A stretch of 31,855 nucleotides of DNA, taken from a virus. The notes under the pieces are model-generated. The model was not told the origin of the DNA. It did not search any database and saw only the letters and a list, made by a program, of their open reading frames with translations. Below are positions 13,455 to 21,239 of the stretch, piece by piece. Every line of letters starts with the position of its first letter. Position 1 is the first letter of the stretch. Both the position numbers and the translations under genes were made by a program. The stretch lies in IMG/VR virus record IMGVR_UViG_3300010430_000324, positions 1 through 31,855 of that record, one strand, 5' to 3'.

Positions 13455-13676
13455 ATGAGAATCGTTTATGCCATTTCCACATCAACCGTTGGTCTCGGTG
13501 GCCAACTCGCAAGGATAGTCGTGGGGGAACCCTGGGATGCTGATGATCCCGTAGTGAAAGCCCACCCTGACTTGTTTGAAAAGAAGCCACGTATGGCGCG
13601 CACTTCGAAAATGGCGACCCCTTGGGTTGAGACTGCAACTGCAGTACCCGGAGCTTCGCGTAACGCCAGGCGTTGA
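13455..13676 (+). CDS. Small head-region protein (73 aa)
   Basis: Start at ATG 13455, with AAAGGAG 6 bases upstream; an in-frame ATG at 13395 would lie inside the hairpin. The N terminus is beta-like (MRIVYAISTSTVGLGGQLARIVVGEPWDADDPVV), then AHPDLF and a basic tail. Short proteins with a WDADDPVVKAHPDLF-type segment often follow the capsid gene in actinophages. The role is unknown; a minor capsid-associated protein is likely. Its stop overlaps the TTG start of the glycosyltransferase gene. Confidence 0.6.
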   Translation: MRIVYAISTSTVGLGGQLARIVVGEPWDADDPVVKAHPDLFEKKPRMARTSKMATPWVETATAVPGASRNARR

Positions 13677-15034
13677 GCGTTTTCGTAGGATACCTACACC
13701 CAAACCATATTTCCGCATCGTTCCACAAGTCGGTCAACGATCTACGGTTTTATGATCTAGCGACTAACCAGAATATTTCTGGTTGGGGTCCGGTGAGATC
13801 TTCGGGGTATGGGATACCGGAAGCTCGTAACACGATCGCTGATCATGTTATGCGTGAACCACGGTTTGAGTGGCTGGTATTCATTGACGGAGATATGGGT
13901 TTTGAACCGGATGTGGTAGACCGGCTTCTCGAGGTGGCAGATCCTGAGGAGCGGCCGATTGTCGGTGGGCTTTGTTTTGCATATCAGGACCAAGGGTTTG
14001 ACCAGTACAATGGGGTACGGGGGCAGCCTCGTCCCACTATTTATGATTGGGACGGCAATGATTATCACGGGCGGATGCACTATCCGGTTAACCAGCTAGT
14101 AAGGACTGCTGCGACTGGGACTGCCATGCTGATAATCCATCGCACCGTGTTAGAGCGGGTGCACGAGAAGTACGGGTGGGCCTGGTTTGATAGGATCCCC
14201 CGGAAGAAAACTTCGGTTGGTGGCGGACCGTTCGGTGAGGACATATCGTTCTTTATTCGTGTGAACGCACTGTCAATTCCCACGTACGTACATACGGGTA
14301 TTCGCACGTCGCATCACAAAGAGATTTTCGTGCAGGAGGAAGACTTTTGGCTCTCGTTTCTAGCGCCCCCAGCGACAACCCCCGTCGATGTTATTGTGCC
14401 TACTGTAAAGGCAAGGACTGCGAATGTGGTTGCGCTAAATACCTCGTTGAAAGCATCAACAGGACTTGCTCGGCTTGTTCTTGTACTGGACGACGAGGAG
14501 CATCGCGAGGAATTGGAACGATTAGGGGTCGACACAGGGGATTCGATAATCCAGCCGGGGTTATTCCCAGTGAAGGTGAATGCGGGGTTTAAAGCGACTA
14601 CCGCCCCCTGGGTTCAAATGGTTGGCGATGATTGTATTTTCCATCCGGGTTGGCTTGACCATCAACAACACGTAGCGGGTTTGTACGGGGCGAAAGTGGT
14701 CGGGTCTAACGATCTAGCAAACTCGCGAGTTATGCGCGGGGAGCATGCAACTCATTGGATGATAGACCGGGACTATATTCTTGAAGAGGGGGCATCCTGG
14801 GATGGTCCAGGGATCCTATGCCATGAAGGGTATCACCACTGGTACACTGATGATGAGATTGTTGCGGTCGCTAAACAACGTGACGTGTTTCAATCCGCTT
14901 TAGGCGCGGTCATTGAACACTTGCATCCTATCACTGGGCTTGTGGAATCCGATGAGGTGTATGAGCAGAATGATTCGTTCGCTGATCAGGATTTGCGGAC
15001 GTTCAAACGGCGGGTGAGGGCTAACCATGTCTGA
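13673..15034 (+). CDS. Two-domain GT-A-type glycosyltransferase
   Basis: Transfers a sugar from a nucleotide sugar. Two GT2-like halves are fused. Residues 1-230 have IPEARNTIADHV, the metal-binding IDGDMGF (71-77), ATGTAMLIIHR, and GEDISFF (188-194) followed by THTGIRTSHHKE-like His residues. Residues 238-453 start afresh with VDVIVPTVKAR, then LVLDDE and MVGDDCIFHPGW (316-327). The start is TTG 13673 overlapping the upstream stop (TTGA). It opens a sugar-related group between capsid and connector genes. The acceptor (virion protein, DNA base or host glycan) cannot be told from sequence. Confidence 0.78.
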   Translation: MSVFVGYLHPNHISASFHKSVNDLRFYDLATNQNISGWGPVRSSGYGIPEARNTIADHVMREPRFEWLVFIDGDMGFEPDVVDRLLEVADPEERPIVGGLCFAYQDQGFDQYNGVRGQPRPTIYDWDGNDYHGRMHYPVNQLVRTAATGTAMLIIHRTVLERVHEKYGWAWFDRIPRKKTSVGGGPFGEDISFFIRVNALSIPTYVHTGIRTSHHKEIFVQEEDFWLSFLAPPATTPVDVIVPTVKARTANVVALNTSLKASTGLARLVLVLDDEEHREELERLGVDTGDSIIQPGLFPVKVNAGFKATTAPWVQMVGDDCIFHPGWLDHQQHVAGLYGAKVVGSNDLANSRVMRGEHATHWMIDRDYILEEGASWDGPGILCHEGYHHWYTDDEIVAVAKQRDVFQSALGAVIEHLHPITGLVESDEVYEQNDSFADQDLRTFKRRVRANHV

Positions 15035-15629
15035 ATTTTCTGACTGGTTTGAATCGCGTGGACCGTCGATGACGTATTGGAAAGGCGTCCAGGTTGTTAA
15101 ACACCCTTCGGACCTGTTCGCGATAGCGAAGATTATTTGGGATACGAAACCGGATATTGTTGTTGAAACGGGAACCTGGCATGGCGGGTCGGCCCTGTTT
15201 TATGCGGATCTGGGGGTTGAGGTTCATTCTATCGATGTTGCCCCTTCGAAAACCCCACCGGAACACCCGAATATCACGTATCATCGTGGTTATTCGACAG
15301 CTGCAACAATCCACTATTTTGTTAGTGAGGCGTGTCGGGGTAAACGCACGATGGTGCTGCTTGATTCTGACCATCACAAGAAAACAGTTTTGGACGAGCT
15401 CGGGCTTTATGCAGGGCTTGTCACCCCGGGTTGTTATCTAGTAGTGGAAGACACTCTGCTGGGTGTTGAAGTGTGGAATGAACCGGATAACAGTTTTGTT
15501 GACAATGGCCCTGCGGCCGCTCTGAGTGATTGGCTGCCGGATCATCCCGAATTTGTACTCGATTTTAATGCTGAACCTGTTGGAATCAGCCAAAACCCGG
15601 GGGGCTTCTTATTGCGCTCCCACGGATGA
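15027..15629 (+). CDS. CmcI / rhamnosyl-O-methyltransferase-like SAM methyltransferase
   Basis: A 200-residue protein with the cephalosporin hydroxylase/CmcI pattern: VVETGTWHGGSALFYADL (SAM-binding loop, about 46-63), VHSIDVAP, LLDSDHHKKTVLDELGLYAGLV and PGCYLVVEDT. Despite the family name, relatives are SAM-dependent methyltransferases, including enzymes that O-methylate rhamnose on glycolipids. Between glycosyltransferases and an epimerase, sugar O-methylation is the obvious reading. It overlaps both neighbours by a few bases, so is translated as part of the same unit. Confidence 0.8.
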   Translation: MSEFSDWFESRGPSMTYWKGVQVVKHPSDLFAIAKIIWDTKPDIVVETGTWHGGSALFYADLGVEVHSIDVAPSKTPPEHPNITYHRGYSTAATIHYFVSEACRGKRTMVLLDSDHHKKTVLDELGLYAGLVTPGCYLVVEDTLLGVEVWNEPDNSFVDNGPAAALSDWLPDHPEFVLDFNAEPVGISQNPGGFLLRSHG

Positions 15630-15703
15630 TTCTTGTGTTTGCTTATACTTGTTCACCGATCGGCCAGAAACGTCTTAAAACGAGCCTGGGGCACCTTAAA
15701 TGA
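15626..15703 (+). CDS. Possible 25-residue peptide or glycosyltransferase remnant
   Basis: ATG 15626 overlaps the methyltransferase stop (ATGA) and its TGA overlaps the next ATG (ATGA at 15700). The peptide (MILVFAYTCSPIGQKRL...) resembles the first strand and turn of a GT-A glycosyltransferase and then stops. It may be a coupling peptide or the degraded start of a lost glycosyltransferase gene. Confidence 0.35.
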   Translation: MILVFAYTCSPIGQKRLKTSLGHLK

Positions 15704-16272
15704 GGCTCTCGTTCCTTATAGCTACCGTTCCGGACCGGAAATCGTTGCTATCACGCATGTTGCACTCCGTGCTAGCTAATCCAGGGGTGAACGATCTTTA
15801 TGAGGTGCTAGTTTTCGGTGGTACCAAAACCCCCCACGGAGACAAGATCAACTATATGGTCGAGAAAGCCCAAGGGTCGCACATTGTCATACACGATGAC
15901 GACGACTGGATCACCACTGATTATGTGGCACAGGTTGAACCGTTCAACCAAGATTTTGTGGGGCACCGGATTGTGGCAATGGTCAACGGAAGATACGATC
16001 AGACAGTCTCCCATTCTGCTAGGGATGAAGGCTGGAACGGGCATCAACGGGGTGTGTCGCAGAAGTGTCCCATTCGACGTGAGATAGCGTTGAAGGTTCC
16101 ATACCCGTCCGACTATTACCAGGACGGAACATGGTCCGCTGAAATCCAAACCCATGTCGAGTCAGACGTGTTCGTTGACCGTGACTTGTACTTTTACGAT
16201 TTCCAAGTCCGTGACCGTTACCGGTCAGTGGGAATGTGGCCCTATGAAAAGCAGGCGGTCCGATGGCTTTAA
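15700..16272 (+). CDS. GT-A-type glycosyltransferase (190 aa)
   Basis: A short GT2-like protein: N-terminal strand RLSFLIATVPDR, helix SLLSRMLHSVL, VLVFGGTKTPHGDKINYMVEKAQG and the metal-binding HDDDDW (65-70), then a C-terminal half with CPIRREIALKVPYP and a VESDVFVDRDLYFYDF segment. It is smaller than most family members (250 or more), so may be minimal or may act with a partner. ATG overlaps the upstream micro-ORF stop; its end overlaps the epimerase start by 10 bases. Confidence 0.7.
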   Translation: MRLSFLIATVPDRKSLLSRMLHSVLANPGVNDLYEVLVFGGTKTPHGDKINYMVEKAQGSHIVIHDDDDWITTDYVAQVEPFNQDFVGHRIVAMVNGRYDQTVSHSARDEGWNGHQRGVSQKCPIRREIALKVPYPSDYYQDGTWSAEIQTHVESDVFVDRDLYFYDFQVRDRYRSVGMWPYEKQAVRWL

Positions 16273-17267
16273 CACACCTGATAACTGGCGGAGCAGGGTT
16301 CATCGGTTCACACCTGGCTGAAAAGTTGATACTACGAGGACACGAAGTCATCAATATCGACAACCTGACAGGCGGGTGGGCCGAGAATGTTCATGGCCCT
16401 CTAATAGAAGAGGATCTAGTCACAGCCAACCTAGACGACTTGTTCGAAACGTTCCGTCCTGATTATGTGTGGCACCTCGCAGCATATGCTGCGGAGGGGT
16501 TGTCTCACTGGGTCCGCGAGTTCAACTACCAGAACAACGTGATCGGATCTGTCCGGCTCATCAATGCTGCAGTAAAACACGGGGTGAAACGATTCGTGTT
16601 CACGTCATCGATGGCCGTCTACGGTTCGCAAGAACCCCCGTTCACCGAGCAAATGTTGCCGAGGCCGGAAGACCCCTACGGGATCGCTAAGTATTCCGTG
16701 GAACAAGACCTTCGGGTGGCAGGCGAACTATTCGACCTGCCGTACATGGTTTTCCGGCCTCACAACGTTTACGGCCCGAACCAGAACATCGGCGACCCGT
16801 ATCGGAACGTTGTCGGCATTTTCATGCGGCAAGCCTCGTTGGGGTTGCCGTTGACCGTGTTCGGTGACGGTTCCCAGACTCGAGCGTTCTCGTATATCGA
16901 CGACATTGTCCGCCCGATGGTCCATTCCGTCGGCCTGGATGCGGATGGGGAAACGTTCAATATTGGTGGTGAACAGGTTGTCACGATCCTCGAATTAGCG
17001 GAAAGGGTGTCTGCCTTGTTTCCCGGGTCGGTAGTCGAACACTTGCCGGAACGGTACGAAGCGAAACACGCGTTCTGTGACCACACGAAAGCCCGTGACA
17101 TGCTCGGGTTTGAACCCCAAACAGGGTTAACATTTGGACTCGAGTGGATGGCTGATTGGGTAAAAGAAACCCCGATCCGATGGTCACAAACTCCGCACAT
17201 TGAAGTCCAAAAAGGATTACCCGACTTTTGGAGGGATAATGCGAAAACCCATTTATCTGCCGTCTGA
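16263..17267 (+). CDS. NAD-dependent sugar-nucleotide epimerase/dehydratase
   Basis: An extended short-chain dehydrogenase of 334 residues, in the UDP-glucose 4-epimerase/dTDP-glucose dehydratase group. Visible are GGAGFIG (9-15, NAD binding), Asp33 after strand 2 (INIDN), LAAYA, catalytic TSSMAVYG (114-121) and YGIAK (139-143), PHNVYGPNQ and FSYIDDIV. It makes a nucleotide sugar, probably the donor for the adjacent glycosyltransferases. The coding strand is C-richer than its G/T-rich late neighbours, suggesting separate acquisition. Confidence 0.88.
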   Translation: MALTHLITGGAGFIGSHLAEKLILRGHEVINIDNLTGGWAENVHGPLIEEDLVTANLDDLFETFRPDYVWHLAAYAAEGLSHWVREFNYQNNVIGSVRLINAAVKHGVKRFVFTSSMAVYGSQEPPFTEQMLPRPEDPYGIAKYSVEQDLRVAGELFDLPYMVFRPHNVYGPNQNIGDPYRNVVGIFMRQASLGLPLTVFGDGSQTRAFSYIDDIVRPMVHSVGLDADGETFNIGGEQVVTILELAERVSALFPGSVVEHLPERYEAKHAFCDHTKARDMLGFEPQTGLTFGLEWMADWVKETPIRWSQTPHIEVQKGLPDFWRDNAKTHLSAV

Positions 17268-17532
17268 CTACAAGAACCGAACCCGAACGGTCATAAAAGG
17301 ACGAGCAAGGTCGGGTGAGATTTCCCCTAAGGGGATCGTGGCCGAAACGGAAGATTGGGAAGGTCGCATCAAGGCTGATGTTGGGCCTGCTGCCGTCCGG
17401 TACGTCTTCGAAGACGGTAAGTTTCGTCGGATGACCCTTAAAGAACAAGTGGCTAAGGGTTACTTCTATTTAGGGCGCGGGCCCACAGGTATAAGAACAA
17501 CAGTAAAGGAAGGCATTAATGTCAAACGTTGA
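17239..17532 (+). CDS. Hypothetical basic protein (97 aa)
   Basis: Start ATG 17239, just after GGAGGG (17230-17235), within the end of the epimerase gene; a TTG at 17200 would add 13 residues but has no ribosome site. The product is basic with beta-like sections (RTRTVIKGRARSGEISPKGIVAETEDW, AAVRYVFEDGKFRRM) and GYFYLGRGPTG near the end. No family recognised. Position between sugar genes and virion proteins gives no clear role. Confidence 0.6.
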   Translation: MRKPIYLPSDYKNRTRTVIKGRARSGEISPKGIVAETEDWEGRIKADVGPAAVRYVFEDGKFRRMTLKEQVAKGYFYLGRGPTGIRTTVKEGINVKR

Positions 17533-17728
17533 CAGGCTACGGGCTGAACTGGCCCTGGCGGAAGCGGAAGAAGCGTTCCGTCAAAAGAAAGCGGACGGCG
17601 CGCTGACAAACGAGGATCGTTTGGAACTGCGTCGAATCCGACAGGAATACCGGGACGTTCATCGTAGCCCTGTGGCTGATGGTGCTGCTCCTGGTTCAAT
17701 AGGAACTAGCGCGGAGGCGTCTATCTAA
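17519..17728 (+). CDS. Small charged helical protein (69 aa)
   Basis: The first 48 residues form a highly charged helix with heptad-like leucines (VDRLRAELALAEAEEAFRQK, then DRLELRRIRQEYRDV), followed by a flexible Ala/Gly/Ser tail. This is a probable coiled coil. AAAGGAAGG precedes ATG by about 6 bases. It ends in TAATG with the next gene. It could oligomerise or anchor the following virion protein, which is only a guess. Confidence 0.6.
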   Translation: MSNVDRLRAELALAEAEEAFRQKKADGALTNEDRLELRRIRQEYRDVHRSPVADGAAPGSIGTSAEASI

Positions 17729-18180
17729 TGGCTATAACTGCCTCGGGCCTGTATGGGCTCACTCTCGAGAAAATGTTCATCGACACTTTGGGCGAAAGTC
17801 TGGAAGCTGAGGACAACAAACTTGGTTTGGTGTACGACGCTCACACCCCGGACTTCGACTTGGACGACTTTCATGCGGACCTCGACAACGAGGTCACCGG
17901 CGGCAACTACGCCAAAGAGGCTGTCTTGTCGACTGAAATCACTTTGGCAACTGGCACGTTGACGTTCGATGCTGCGGACACCGTGTTTGATAATGCTGGC
18001 GCTGACGACGTGACTATCACTGACGCGATGGCTGCAATCCTGTGGACCGAAGTCGGTTCGTCTGCGACTGACCAGCTGGTTGGTTGTTGGGACTTTAGTA
18101 CTGCGGCCAGCTGCACGAACAGTACATTTACCGTCCAGTGGAACGGGTCAGGGCTTTTTACGCTCGATTTCACTCCTTGA
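17728..18180 (+). CDS. Probable virion structural protein (150 aa)
   Basis: An acidic, beta-rich protein with repeated Thr/Asp stretches (LSTEITLATGTLTFDAADTVF, DDVTITDAMAAILW) and a C-terminal sequence FTVQWNGSGLFTLDFTP, the style of phage structural proteins. Start overlaps the previous TAA. It is the first of a run of beta-rich genes that I read as capsid or virion-surface components. No specific family is recognised, and the two Cys residues are close together near residue 119-128. Confidence 0.65.
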   Translation: MAITASGLYGLTLEKMFIDTLGESLEAEDNKLGLVYDAHTPDFDLDDFHADLDNEVTGGNYAKEAVLSTEITLATGTLTFDAADTVFDNAGADDVTITDAMAAILWTEVGSSATDQLVGCWDFSTAASCTNSTFTVQWNGSGLFTLDFTP

Positions 18181-18213
18181 CCTGGGGTTTTACCTTTTTG
18201 AAAGGAGCCTTGG

Positions 18214-18576
18214 TTGGCTACTCAATTCGTTGTTCTTGAATCAAGACAGAAAAACAACGGGTCGACTGTTGTTGTCCATACGGAAACCCCGGCAGGGTCT
18301 AACGCTGCTGGGGTCGTGTGGGCGACGGCGTTGTCGGAGTCGTTCGGTGGGGTGTTTGTGTCTGCTGTGCCGGTGTCTGTGATGCCGGGTGGCCGTCAGG
18401 CTGAGTTGGATGCTGGCACCCGTTTTGAGTGGTCTGTCAACGTTCAGTATGACGCGAATGATACGAACGTGAACAAGTTGGCGGCTGTTGAGTCTGCTAT
18501 CACTGCGGACGAACCTGTTCAGCTTGTCTATTTCCAGAACCGGCTCAGGTTTTGGGGTCAAACGGGGAGCGTCTAA
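18214..18576 (+). CDS. Probable virion structural protein (120 aa), TTG start
   Basis: Start TTG 18214 with AAAGGAG 6 bases upstream (18201-18207); no ATG is available nearby. The product is beta-rich (ATQFVVLESRQKNNGSTVVVHTET..., FEWSVNVQYDAND, PVQLVYFQNRLRFWGQTGSV) without Cys or membrane segments. It looks like a small structural domain. The gap before it (18181-18213) holds only the ribosome site. Confidence 0.6.
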   Translation: MATQFVVLESRQKNNGSTVVVHTETPAGSNAAGVVWATALSESFGGVFVSAVPVSVMPGGRQAELDAGTRFEWSVNVQYDANDTNVNKLAAVESAITADEPVQLVYFQNRLRFWGQTGSV

Positions 18577-18936
18577 ATGGCTTTGACTTGGGCGGCTGAA
18601 CAATCCATCACTCAGTTAACTACGGTCAATCAGACTGAGCAGACTTCGACGGCGTTGGATTTGACCGCGTCGTATTGGACGAAGGTGCAAGTGACAGTCA
18701 ACTCGTCGGGGACGACGGACAACTGCATCATCCGTGTGTATAGGTCGTTGGACGATTCGGTGTATGACGATATTGCGTCCGCCGAATTCGAGGTTGTGAT
18801 TCCCGACACGAACGACACGCCGTACACGTTCGACCTTGGCCCTGGCGAAAGGTATGTGAAGTTGGGGGCTGAGTCTGCGGGCGCGACGGACACTTACACG
18901 GTTGATGCTGACTATCAGCGTTTGACGAGCGTGTGA
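18577..18936 (+). CDS. Probable virion structural protein (119 aa), single beta-sandwich
   Basis: ATG follows the previous TAA directly (TAAATG). The sequence alternates Thr/Val-rich strands and ends in a pattern (FEVVIPD, PYTFDLGPGERYVKLGAESAGATDTYTV) often seen in jelly-roll or Ig-like domains of phage fibres and of tail tube extensions. No catalytic residues. It is likely a surface or fibre domain encoded as a separate gene. Confidence 0.6.
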   Translation: MALTWAAEQSITQLTTVNQTEQTSTALDLTASYWTKVQVTVNSSGTTDNCIIRVYRSLDDSVYDDIASAEFEVVIPDTNDTPYTFDLGPGERYVKLGAESAGATDTYTVDADYQRLTSV

Positions 18937-18937
18937 T

Positions 18938-20209
18938 GTGCAGCGGACCAAACCTTCTGTTTGGGTTCCGAACCTTGGTTCGATAGATCCCAACTACGGT
19001 CGCCTGTGGTCGGATTGTGTTTCGTTGGTCCCGTTTTGGACTCCCGGCGAAACCGACAACCTTTCCGCTTTCGATTTCGGTCAACGGAAACTGTTGACTT
19101 CGGATAGCGGTGTGGACGGGTTTCCTGTTGCGACCCCTTATGGGTCTGGTTACGAGTTCGACGACCCTAATGACGGTGACGGGTTGAACGTGATGTCTCA
19201 TGCTGAGTATGGGCGTTGGTTTGCTGGTTCCTCGAACGCAACGTTTTGGATGGTTGGTGCCTACCGGACTGATTATTCGGGTTTGCGTGGTTGGGGGAAG
19301 GGCGACGGGACCACCGTTCAGGATGTCGGTTTGGGGACTACGAACGGGAACGCAGCTAGGTTTGAGTGTCGGATCGGGTCGTCTGATATTGACATTTCGT
19401 CGGCGATTTCGGCTTCGACCTACTACCAGTGGTTCGGGGTTGTCCGTGACGGTGTCGCTGAACTGTGGGTTGTTGACGGGTCCGATTTGAGTCTTGTTGC
19501 TTCTAACTCGTCGGAGGCTGGGTCGACTATTGGTTCGACGGCTTCGTCGCAGGATTTGGCTTTGGGGAATGTTGGCGCTGGGGAGTCTGACAACGCCCGC
19601 GCTTGGAACGGTCCTCTTGTGGTTGCGGGTGCTTGGACTAGGGCACTGTCGGAACCGGATATGCGGTTGTTGCAGCATGACCCGTTCGGGATGGTCCGTC
19701 CGGCTTTGTGGCCGGTGGTGCCGTTCTCGGTTGTGTTGACGGTGTCGTTGTATGCGACTGGTGATGGGACTGTTGCCAGTGTTGTTGACGAGGTTGATGG
19801 GACGACAACGATTTACACGTCGGTTGATGACGACCCTGATTCGCCGTCTGATTCTGACTATATGAATAACACGGCTGAAACGGCGTCCATTTTCCACGAG
19901 TTGACGGATATGCCTGTCGGGTTTGGTACGGCTTCGACGGGGACGATGTTGGTAAGGACTCGGGGCCAGAACTGGTCTGACCACACGATGCTTCTTTATG
20001 CGGAGTTGTTTCAGTCGGACGAGTCGACGTCGTTGTCTGATGAGGTTCATGTTGGGACGGCTGACGCTGACGGTTCGTTCGCTAACGAAACTGAAGTGAC
20101 GTTTACCGGGTTGGTGGCTGGGTCTAAGAGTGTTTGGGATGGGGCCAGGGTGCGGTTCCGTTGGGTTGCGTCTGGTTTTGATTCTGGTTTCGATGGAGGG
20201 TTTTCGTAA
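18938..20209 (+). CDS. LamG/concanavalin-like lectin domain protein (423 aa)
   Basis: GTG start just after the previous stop. Residues about 25-250 follow the lectin-like pattern of phage structural proteins (GSGYEFDDPNDGDGLNV, RWFAGSSNATFWMVGAYRT, then VAELWVVDG, and PLVVAGAWTRALSEPDMRLLQHDPFGMVRP). That last sequence closes such domains in many phage proteins. The remainder is a second beta-rich domain that ends with a Gly/Ser/Phe-rich tail. Lectin-type domains bind glycans, so it could bind host sugars, or sugars added by the phage's own glycosyltransferases. A large antisense open frame here is a composition artefact. Confidence 0.75.
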   Translation: MQRTKPSVWVPNLGSIDPNYGRLWSDCVSLVPFWTPGETDNLSAFDFGQRKLLTSDSGVDGFPVATPYGSGYEFDDPNDGDGLNVMSHAEYGRWFAGSSNATFWMVGAYRTDYSGLRGWGKGDGTTVQDVGLGTTNGNAARFECRIGSSDIDISSAISASTYYQWFGVVRDGVAELWVVDGSDLSLVASNSSEAGSTIGSTASSQDLALGNVGAGESDNARAWNGPLVVAGAWTRALSEPDMRLLQHDPFGMVRPALWPVVPFSVVLTVSLYATGDGTVASVVDEVDGTTTIYTSVDDDPDSPSDSDYMNNTAETASIFHELTDMPVGFGTASTGTMLVRTRGQNWSDHTMLLYAELFQSDESTSLSDEVHVGTADADGSFANETEVTFTGLVAGSKSVWDGARVRFRWVASGFDSGFDGGFS

Positions 20210-20952
20210 TGGTTGACACGGTTCGGACCCTTTCTGCGTTGCAGACTCTTTTGGCGGATAACACTTCTGGTGATGTTTCGCAGCAGGATTTACGGGACTT
20301 TTTGGAGTCGTCCTATCCGCATTTGGGCACACATGAAGGGTCGACAGATGACATCGTGTGGGACGGCGACCTTGCTGGGATGACCACCCAAACGGTGTCG
20401 GGTACTGCGACTTGGACTGAGGCTCGCGGGCGGGTGTCGGTGGTTGTGAACGGTCAGACAGCTGACGATTCGGCGTCTGTCCTTTCAGCTTTCACGTTCG
20501 GAACCGGCGACGAGTGGGTTGTTCCTGTTTACGGGGCGATGAGTATGGCGGCTACTTCGGGGAACCTATCTGCCGGGATCGTTTTTTCTGATGGGACAGC
20601 CACATCATCGAATGCTGTGTTTGGTCATATTCAACTGGCGCAGACGGCGTCGGTCACGGTTACGGAACTTGGTGTGGGTCGTCATGGGACTTTGACGGAC
20701 CATTCGACCGCCCCGTGGGTGTCTGACGGGTATCTGGCTCCTGCCGCTGGTAACCCTGTGTTTATCAAATTGAAGTATTCGGCGTCTAACACGTTTCAAT
20801 TGTCGTTCTCTCCTGACGGGATCACCTATTCGGCGTTCGGTGAGTCTGACATTTCCAAAACGATGACCCCCACCCATGTCGGGGTGGCGGCTTGGCAGAC
20901 GGAAGCCGAGGACGGGATTGTCACGTTCGGGCCGTTGATGAAAGTGGCGTAA
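20209..20952 (+). CDS. Fibre-like virion protein (247 aa)
   Basis: Begins with VRTLSALQTLLADNTSGDVSQQDLRDFLES, a helical N-terminal signature found on phage fibre or head-fibre proteins, followed by a 200-residue beta-rich domain with lectin-like features (FIKLKYSASNTFQLSFSPDG, THVGVAAWQTEAEDGIVTFGPLMKV) as at the end of a jelly roll. ATG overlaps the previous TAA. Probable receptor or surface glycan binding; target unknown. Confidence 0.65.
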   Translation: MVDTVRTLSALQTLLADNTSGDVSQQDLRDFLESSYPHLGTHEGSTDDIVWDGDLAGMTTQTVSGTATWTEARGRVSVVVNGQTADDSASVLSAFTFGTGDEWVVPVYGAMSMAATSGNLSAGIVFSDGTATSSNAVFGHIQLAQTASVTVTELGVGRHGTLTDHSTAPWVSDGYLAPAAGNPVFIKLKYSASNTFQLSFSPDGITYSAFGESDISKTMTPTHVGVAAWQTEAEDGIVTFGPLMKVA

Positions 20953-21239
20953 TGGCTACCTGCACAGGTCGAGGCGACGGCAAGGGCGGGCATTGTTGTT
21001 GGATAGCCGGGGAAGTCTGCGAGTTTCTTTTCACTGATCGGGGTGGGACTCCCCGGTGTGGAGTGTGGGACGAAATGTCCTCTCCCGAATGGGAGGTCGC
21101 GCCGGTTGGTTTGATGTTCGCTGAGAAGTGGCCTGGGAAGACATGCAAAGACTGGCCGCAGAAGATTCCTGCACTGATGGAACGTGAACCGGAGATGGGT
21201 CCGTTCGCGTTGTGTTGTTGGGGTAGGGGGAACGCCTAA
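20952..21239 (+). CDS. Cys-rich small protein (95 aa) inside the structural block
   Basis: Start ATG 20952 overlaps the upstream TAA; a longer in-frame reading from 20892 would overlap by 60 bases. It has eight cysteines, two as CC pairs (HCCWIAGEVC and LCCWG) plus C4, C36 and C66, with aromatic residues around them. Such a composition is unlike the beta-rich neighbours and suggests a disulfide- or metal-stabilised domain. No family recognised. It ends in TAATG with the repeat protein gene. Confidence 0.6.
   Translation: MATCTGRGDGKGGHCCWIAGEVCEFLFTDRGGTPRCGVWDEMSSPEWEVAPVGLMFAEKWPGKTCKDWPQKIPALMEREPEMGPFALCCWGRGNA

Noticed and set aside
13673-17267. Glycosyltransferases as DNA-base (hydroxymethylcytosine) glucosyltransferases.
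   Set aside because: Not excluded, but they lack visible similarity to T4 alpha/beta-glucosyltransferases, come with a sugar epimerase and O-methyltransferase, and sit next to capsid and surface protein genes.
18728-20332. A 534-codon open frame on the - strand.
   Set aside because: It is antisense to the LamG-like and neighbouring genes, which have good starts and coupling. Its product is Arg/Pro/Ser-rich low-complexity sequence, as expected from the composition bias of the + strand.
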